From Methanobrevibacter sp. (GTDB taxonomy: Archaea; Methanobacteriota; Methanobacteria; Methanobacteriales; Methanobacteriaceae), in NCBI GenBank assembly GCA_016838945.1, contig JADLKP010000002.1, forward strand, positions 1-50,436: a stretch of DNA of 50,436 nucleotides. The letters run 5' to 3'. The notes beneath the pieces are model-generated. The model was not told where the DNA came from. It did not search any database and saw nothing but the letters and a program-made list of their open reading frames with translations. Made by a program: the position numbers and the translations under genes. Of the stretch, positions 44,642 through 50,436 are shown piece after piece (the first letter of the stretch is position 1; each line of letters opens with the position of its first letter).

Positions 44642-46018
44642 TTATAATCCGTGTTTCCTTAGTATTTCCTCAATGCCGTACTCATTAAACACTTCACTTA
44701 TCTTCTTGTTCACTGCAGAATCAATATCCTTTTTGATTCTTTCATTCTCTTTCTGAAGTTCTAAAGCCCTTTGTCTTTCCTGCTCCAAATCATACTGCTC
44801 ACGATAGATTGTGTTGAAAGGTACAAGAGCAGTATACACTTGTCTCAATTCACTGTCAAAGCTATCCTCCTCAACAGCATCATAAACTTCACTGTTGCTC
44901 ATGTTTGGAGGAGTATGTCCTGTGAACAATGAGACTATGTCTAATTCCCTGAACTTATCGTTACGATTTTCAACATTTATTTTAACCATATTTACCCTGC
45001 ATGTTGTACTGAATAGCTTACGAAGGTTATGTGCTCTGAAACGGCCGTAATTGTTATCCTCATTCTTATAATTATAATCAGGCCCTAATTCATACATTAA
45101 TTTCTCATTCATGTCATAGAACAATCTTCCCATGCTCCCTTTTGTCAAGCCTGTTGTCCTGGATAAATTGCTAATCCATAATGGTGATTCGTTAGTGATC
45201 CTTAATTTTTCTATACGTTTCTCCAACCTTTTTTTTCGGTGCTTGTTCTTTGCCCTCACATCATGCTTCAATCTTTCAAGCTCATCTACAGCTTCCTCAT
45301 ATTTCCTTTGTCTCCACTTGGTGTATCTGAAGAAATAATATGTCCATTCTGGAGTGGCAAATGTTATGCATAGGTTACCTTGCTTTTCAGTTTTCACAGG
45401 GTCCAATTCAAAACGTGGTATGATCTCATAAGGGTTCTTGCTCAATAGGTCTTCAAGTGTTCCGTCATGATAAAGTTTTGTTGCTTCCAATACTGTGTTA
45501 TAGGTGAATGTTTCCATATCACTTAAACGAAGGCCTGTAACACGTGGAGTCAAAAATAGTAATGGCTGCAATGGTTCTGTTGACAATTCAATAGCTAGTT
45601 TCAATTCACTGTCTAAAGGCAGTTCCTTTAATCTTGTACGTGGCTTTTTGATGTGGAATATTGGCATGTCTGGAAGTTCTATCCTATGCTTATTGAATAA
45701 GCTTCTGAAGTATAGCAATCTTCCTTTGATGGTTGATTCCTTTATGTTGCTATTTTTTCGCAGGTATTCCTCATATTCCTCATGGATACTGGTTATGGTC
45801 CTGAAGGGTAAGTATTCGTATGTTTTCTCTCCCTTTTCATTGGTTGCGTATGGATCTTGTTCCTGAAGTCCAATCTTTACAAGTTCTGTAGGTGTTCTTC
45901 CTGTCAGGTGGTATATGTCATCGAAGACATAATTGTATTCCTTTTGGCTTGACTTTGATAAGTCTTTTACCCTTTGGTGTAGTAGCTTGTCGGTTTGGCA
46001 AAAATTGTTTCTCTTCAT
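44642..46018 (-). CDS. int: Tyrosine recombinase/integrase
   Basis: RVTGLRLSDMETF, FRAHNLRKLFSTTCR, LFTGHTPPNMSNSEVY; next to attR. Confidence 0.85.
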   Translation of the reverse strand: MKRNNFCQTDKLLHQRVKDLSKSSQKEYNYVFDDIYHLTGRTPTELVKIGLQEQDPYATNEKGEKTYEYLPFRTITSIHEEYEEYLRKNSNIKESTIKGRLLYFRSLFNKHRIELPDMPIFHIKKPRTRLKELPLDSELKLAIELSTEPLQPLLFLTPRVTGLRLSDMETFTYNTVLEATKLYHDGTLEDLLSKNPYEIIPRFELDPVKTEKQGNLCITFATPEWTYYFFRYTKWRQRKYEEAVDELERLKHDVRAKNKHRKKRLEKRIEKLRITNESPLWISNLSRTTGLTKGSMGRLFYDMNEKLMYELGPDYNYKNEDNNYGRFRAHNLRKLFSTTCRVNMVKINVENRNDKFRELDIVSLFTGHTPPNMSNSEVYDAVEEDSFDSELRQVYTALVPFNTIYREQYDLEQERQRALELQKENERIKKDIDSAVNKKISEVFNEYGIEEILRKHGL

Positions 46019-46187
46019 TTTTAATCACTTCATATTTTTTTTATCTTTTTTAAATATTTTTGCCTTTGTTGTATAGAGCATGTGAAAACTAATAAGCTTG
46101 ATTTTGTTTACCTAGTTTTCAATGTTTAGCCTATGAATGTTTGGTTTGTTTTTGTTCTGATTTACAAAGCCTACTATTGTTTACTTG

Positions 46188-46198
46188 CTTATTCCAAA
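46188..46198. repeat. attR core CTTATTCCAAA
   Basis: Identical to 7333-7343. Confidence 0.9.
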
Positions 46199-46771
46199 CA
46201 AACCGCTGAAGGTGCACATAAGAGAGATTCCAGAAGATATAGGGGTTTGAAGCATTATCCAACCTAATATGCCTGATAAAACAAAAAGGAGGAGTGACCA
46301 TAGAAATGCAATATTGCCATTGCTCAACCTATGGATCATATATAAAGATACAAGAGTCAGAATTATCCAGGTATACGGTTTGGATATTCCCTGCAGAAAT
46401 GGCAATGCAACCGCAAAAACAGGAAGCATTAGAATAACTACAAGAATGGCTCCAAAACCTCCAACGGAAACTATTCGAATAGCTTCCTTTGATCTTCCTT
46501 CCAATACCATCCTATGCCCAGGAAGAACAGATGTAGCTGTTCCCTCTTCAGGAACTCCAAGAAGCATTGAAGGAACAAATTCAATCAGGGCATGAGCTAT
46601 TGACATGGAAACAAAAACTATGCAAAAGAATTCTGCAGATATGTAATTCATGAGTAATGCGGAGGATGCAAACATAATGGCACCTGCAGTATTCACATGT
46701 ATTCCTGGAACCATTCCAGTACAGGTTCCAATCCCTATGCCAATAAAACATGCCATGACCAAATCTAACAT
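46188..46771 (-). pseudogene. N-terminal half of TctA/DUF112-family membrane protein interrupted by the provirus
   Basis: GIGIGTCTGMVPGIHVNTAGAIMFA...SMLLGVPEEGTATSVLPGHRM; reads into the virus and stops 2 codons past the core. Confidence 0.88.
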
Positions 46772-47232
46772 TTCACCACCAAATTAAATAAAAGATATCA
46801 ATATGAACCAATTTTATTTGCTAATTTAAGCAGTTTCAATACAATAGATTATTTATAGGAACTTATATTTAAATTAGATGGTTTATAGTGCTTTAAATCT
46901 TAAAATAATATTGTAAAATTAAAATTAGAATGAAAAAATTATTTTAAAATGAAAAATTATAATAAGAATAAAGATTATGATTAATTAGTAAAATTGAAGC
47001 AATATTAAAACAATTTGAAATGAAAATGTAGATTTAAATTTTATTTTAATATTATGAAAACATTGAAAAAATAGATCAAGGAATAAAAAATATAAAACAA
47101 CCAAATTTGATAAAAGATTCGCCAGTTAAAAAAAAAAAAGATTTTGGTTAAAATCATTAATAATTAAAAAATAAAAATAGTAAGAAATACTAGTCAGGAT
47201 AACTACTCCCAACTAGTGATAAAAGTTTTGAT

Positions 47233-47265
47233 CAAACTTTTGCAGCCGAAGGCTGGAAAAGTTTG
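47233..47265 (-). terminator. Hairpin with cUUCGg tetraloop immediately 3' of adh
   Basis: CAAACTTTTgCAGCCgaaGGCTGgAAAAGTTTG. Confidence 0.6.
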
Positions 47266-47267
47266 GG

Positions 47268-48332
47268 TTATTCATCCAAAATAACAGCAGGCTTAATCAA
47301 GTCACGTGGTTTGTCTCTCATTAAGATCATAGCTTCTTCGATGTCATCAAATTTATCGAATTTGTGGGTGATCAATTTGGATGAGTCGAAACGGCCGTAT
47401 TCAATAAGATTAGCTAATTTTTCCATCCTAGCACGTCCACCAGGACATACTCCACCACGGATTGTCTTGTCAGCAAGTCCTTGACCCCAAGAAAGACCGT
47501 CGATAGGGATGGTTTCAATACCGTCATAGTGCAATACGTTACCGATAATACCACCGACTTTAAGTACAGATAAAGCTTCAGAGAGGGTGTCTTTTCCTCC
47601 TCCACCGATTACAACCTTGTCTACACCTTTTCCATCAGTCAAGTCCATGATTTGATCTACAGTGTTGCCGTTGTGGTAATCTACAATATCATGTGCACCG
47701 TATTCTTTAGCTACTTTGATAGCTGCTGGACGACTTCCTACAGCAATAAGGTGGGAAGCACCCATAATTTGTGCACCAGCTAATGACATAAGACCTACAG
47801 GACCTATACCGAAACAAGCTACTGTGTCCCCAGGTTTGATTTCTGCAAGTTCTGCAGCATAGAAACCAGTAGTCATCATGTCTGAAATCATTACAGCTTG
47901 TTCTAAGCTTACATGTTCAGGCAAGTGTGCTAAGTTTGCGTCAGCTTGGTTTACATGGAATTGTTCTGCAAATACACCATGCTTGAAGGTTACAAAACTC
48001 ATACCTGTTCCCATACCGTAACAGTGTTGGGAGAATCCTTGTTCTGCTGGCACAGTTAACCAGTCAGGAGTGATAGCAGGCACAATTACACGGTCTCCAG
48101 GTTTGAAGTCTTTGACTTTGTCCCCTACTTTAACTACTTCAGCAGTAGCTTCGTGTCCTACTACACGGTTTGGTGCATCACTCATATATGCATGACCCCA
48201 TACGATGTGTACGTCTGAAGTACATGGTGCCATTGCTAATGGTTTACAGATTGCGTCGTAAGGTCCACATTCATCGAGTTCAATGTCAACCCAGCCGAGT
48301 ACGTCTTGTTCGATTCTTGCCAATCCTCTCAT
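47268..48332 (-). CDS. adh: Zinc-dependent (NADP-type secondary) alcohol dehydrogenase
   Basis: APCTSDVHIVWGHAYMSDAPNRVVGHEATAEVV; ACFGIGPVGLMSLAGA. Confidence 0.92.
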   Translation of the reverse strand: MRGLARIEQDVLGWVDIELDECGPYDAICKPLAMAPCTSDVHIVWGHAYMSDAPNRVVGHEATAEVVKVGDKVKDFKPGDRVIVPAITPDWLTVPAEQGFSQHCYGMGTGMSFVTFKHGVFAEQFHVNQADANLAHLPEHVSLEQAVMISDMMTTGFYAAELAEIKPGDTVACFGIGPVGLMSLAGAQIMGASHLIAVGSRPAAIKVAKEYGAHDIVDYHNGNTVDQIMDLTDGKGVDKVVIGGGGKDTLSEALSVLKVGGIIGNVLHYDGIETIPIDGLSWGQGLADKTIRGGVCPGGRARMEKLANLIEYGRFDSSKLITHKFDKFDDIEEAMILMRDKPRDLIKPAVILDE

Positions 48333-48820
48333 TTTTATATCTCCTAAATAATATTAAGATTTGATCAATTTCTGGAATGAGCTGGAAATAATCACATCTA
48401 ATAATTAGTTTAGTTAACTAATTATTTAAATCTTTATACTTTGATTGAATAATTTTCACTAAAATTATATTAAACCTAGTTAAATAAAGAATAAAAAGTA
48501 ATACTAATGAATAATTTTTAAAATTTTTTGAAAATAATATAAAAAATTCAATTAAAATAATTAAAATAACACAATACTATAAAATAAAAATCCAGATTAG
48601 ACAAAGTAACAAATCAAAGAATTTGTAAAGAAAATACAAATTGGTGAAATTTTAATGAAAATCTAGAAAAAATACAATTAAAATTAGAAAAAATGAATTT
48701 CGTTAATTTAATTCTAAATAATAAAAAAATCACAAGAATATTGAAAAAAAGGTAATAATTAAATTAAATGATAAATTAAAATAAAAAAAGAAAATTATCA
48801 CAAGGAAGTGATAATATTTT

Positions 48821-48857
48821 GGTCCAGCTTTTGCTGGCCGAAGGCCAGTAAAAGGTG
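48821..48857 (-). terminator. Hairpin with cUUCGg tetraloop immediately 3' of aEF-1beta
   Basis: CCAGCTTTTGCTGGCCgaaGGCCAGtAAAAGGTGG; CTGGCC-TTCG-GGCCAG-type core on the transcript strand. Confidence 0.6.
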
Positions 48858-48859
48858 GG

Positions 48860-49129
48860 TTACATTAATCTTCTAGAATCAGTAATTTCTGCACTAGCAA
48901 CATCAGCCAAAGCAGTTACAACATCTTCAGTAGGTCCAGTTCCACCTTCACCGTCTTCTACGATGAATACAACATTTAAAGCTACTAAACCGAATGCAAT
49001 AGGTTCTTCAGTAATTTCGTGTAATTCTGCATCCGCAGGCATTGCATCAGTGATTGCTGCTTTTAATGCTTCTAAATCTACTTCAGGGCTTTCAGGCATT
49101 ACTTTTAAAGTGTTTACAACTTCTCCCAT
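48860..49129 (-). CDS. ef1b: Archaeal elongation factor 1-beta
   Basis: MGEVVNTLKVMPESPEVDLEALKAAI...EEPIAFGLVALNVVFIVEDGEGGTGPTEDVV. Confidence 0.93.
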   Translation of the reverse strand: MGEVVNTLKVMPESPEVDLEALKAAITDAMPADAELHEITEEPIAFGLVALNVVFIVEDGEGGTGPTEDVVTALADVASAEITDSRRLM

Positions 49130-49219
49130 AATCATTCCTCCAATAATTCTGGATAATTAATTAATACAAATTAATTTAAATTAATCTAAAATACAATTTG
49201 ATCTTTTACCAAATTAAAC

Positions 49220-49381
49220 TTATGGTCCTTCAAATCCGCATTCGCATTTGTAAGAGTGACCGAAAGTACGGCAACTTTCACATCTTGCGATAGGTTTACC
49301 ACATTCTGGACAGTTGAATTGAACATAAGGTTCAATTAATGGTATTTCTTGTTTACAAGATTGACAGTATACTTTTTCCAT
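49220..49381 (-). CDS. Small zinc-finger protein (HVO_2753-like), below track cutoff
   Basis: [53 protein letters not shown], directly upstream of aEF-1beta. Confidence 0.8.
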   Translation of the reverse strand: MEKVYCQSCKQEIPLIEPYVQFNCPECGKPIARCESCRTFGHSYKCECGFEGP

Positions 49382-49435
49382 ATATATCACCAAATATATT
49401 ATAAATATTTTAATTTATTAATTTATAAACTTAAT

Positions 49436-49489
49436 GATTAACCTATGATTAACCTATGATTAACCTATGATTAACCTATGATTAACCTA
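49436..49489. repeat. 11-bp tandem repeat GATTAACCTAT x ~5
   Basis: Direct reading of five consecutive units. Confidence 0.95.
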
Positions 49490-49561
49490 ATTTTCATTTA
49501 AGCAATCTAAAACTTAAATTTTTCTTAAGCTCATCTATGAATTAATAAAAAAGACGGTTAA

Positions 49562-50230
49562 TTATTCATTATGTATAAATGTATATTCAAAAGAATCTTC
49601 AAAAGAATCTTCTGCAATTACCCCATTACTTTGGATTATTGCCAAAACTCTTTCAGGATACTCTCCATTTACAACATAACAATCCAATCCATACTCAATC
49701 AACAAAGTAGGCAACATCAAATCAATTGATGATTCGTCAAAAGTCAGTAGTTCATTTACATCAATTTCCTTGATCAGTTCTGCACCACTTAAGGATGGAT
49801 CTTTTGTATATATACCATTTACATTTGTTGCTATTAAAAGCTTTGCATCCAAGAGGCTTGCAATATATGCTGCAATTGAATCGCTTGTGACATCCCAGGA
49901 ATGTGCAAATGGATCGTTTTCCTTTAGAATGTGAGAACAAATCATAATTGGCATCTTATTTGAATTAGAAATACCGATTGCTTCTTCTACAGTATAGCTA
50001 ATTTCTGTAAATGCTAATTTATCATTCAGCAATTTAGCCAAGATATCCATTGAATCAATAGCTGTTTCATGGGTTACATCCTCTGAGAATCCTATTAAAT
50101 CATCATATTTTCTAACGAGATTAGCAAATTCTCCTCCACCAACAACAAACAAGCAGTTTTGGTCTTTCAATGCATTTGCCAGTTCAATAGCTTTTTGCGG
50201 GAATAAACTTCCACCAATCTTGATAACCCA
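49562..50230 (-). CDS. Amino-acid-kinase family protein, MfnE-like; 5' end uncertain
   Basis: FVVGGGEFANLVRKYDDLIG, WDVTSDSIAAYIASLL; KIGGSLFPQKAIELANA lies upstream of the track start (TTG at 50170). Confidence 0.7.
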   Translation of the reverse strand, partial: WVIKIGGSLFPQKAIELANALKDQNCLFVVGGGEFANLVRKYDDLIGFSEDVTHETAIDSMDILAKLLNDKLAFTEISYTVEEAIGISNSNKMPIMICSHILKENDPFAHSWDVTSDSIAAYIASLLDAKLLIATNVNGIYTKDPSLSGAELIKEIDVNELLTFDESSIDLMLPTLLIEYGLDCYVVNGEYPERVLAIIQSNGVIAEDSFEDSFEYTFIHNE

Positions 50231-50293
50231 TTCAATAATAATATCACAACTGAATGATGAATAGTAAATAATCTTAAATTCTTATAAAATATT

Positions 50294-50368
50294 AAATATT
50301 TCTAAAATAAATATTTCTAAAATAAATATTTCTAAAATAAATATTTCTAAAATAAATATTTCTAAAAT
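50294..50368. repeat. 15-bp tandem repeat AAATATTTCTAAAAT x 5 (plus one degenerate unit)
   Basis: Direct reading. Confidence 0.95.
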
Positions 50369-50436
50369 GATATTTCCAAAATATAAAATACTTATAAAAA
50401 TAGCATTTATTAACTATTTATTTTTTACATTATATA

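Larger units (their letters stand above)
7333..46198. mobile_element. Integrated contractile-tailed (myovirus-like) archaeal provirus
   Basis: att core repeats at both ends, integrase near the right end, terminase/portal/capsid/sheath/baseplate module, pseudomurein lytic enzyme, split host gene. Confidence 0.95.

Noticed and set aside
49436-50382. Possible CRISPR array
   Set aside because: Repeats are 11 and 15 bp, contiguous, with no spacers and no cas genes in the window.

Overview
This is an AT-rich archaeal window, most consistent with a Methanobacteriales methanogen (Methanobrevibacter-like). Host genes include hmd and hmdC, a TadA/TadC-like pair, a zinc alcohol dehydrogenase, aEF-1beta, and an MfnE-like kinase. 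A provirus of about 38.9 kb (roughly 7333-46198) is inserted in a TctA/DUF112-family membrane protein gene. The two gene halves (6666-7332 and 46188-46771) rejoin in frame across an 11-bp core, CTTATTCCAAA. The reconstructed attP is a perfect 10-5-10 inverted repeat, ACTTGCTTAT-TCCAA-ATAAGCAAGT. The virus encodes a tyrosine integrase, terminase, portal, capsid, and a contractile-tail module (sheath, tube, chaperone, tape measure, hub, baseplate). It also encodes collagen-like and Ig-like fibres, a pseudomurein endoisopeptidase and a holin-like protein. The most notable observations are: (1) a three-cassette invertible tail-fibre locus (9.67-11.80 kb) whose 10-4-10 recombination sites, matching spacer polarity and in-frame junctions are visible in the DNA; (2) a protein fusing an MCM N-terminal domain (zinc ribbon/OB) to an HNH nuclease with no AAA+ motor, directly downstream of a nested palindrome cluster that looks like an origin or operator; (3) tail-hub proteins with predicted cysteine-protease/transglutaminase-like domains and a PG-binding-like domain; (4) a candidate frameshifted tail-assembly chaperone; (5) hairpin/U-tract elements at the ends of the capsid and tube genes; and (6) a GC-rich structured RNA candidate in the regulatory gap. 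All functional calls come from reading motifs by eye; no database search was run.
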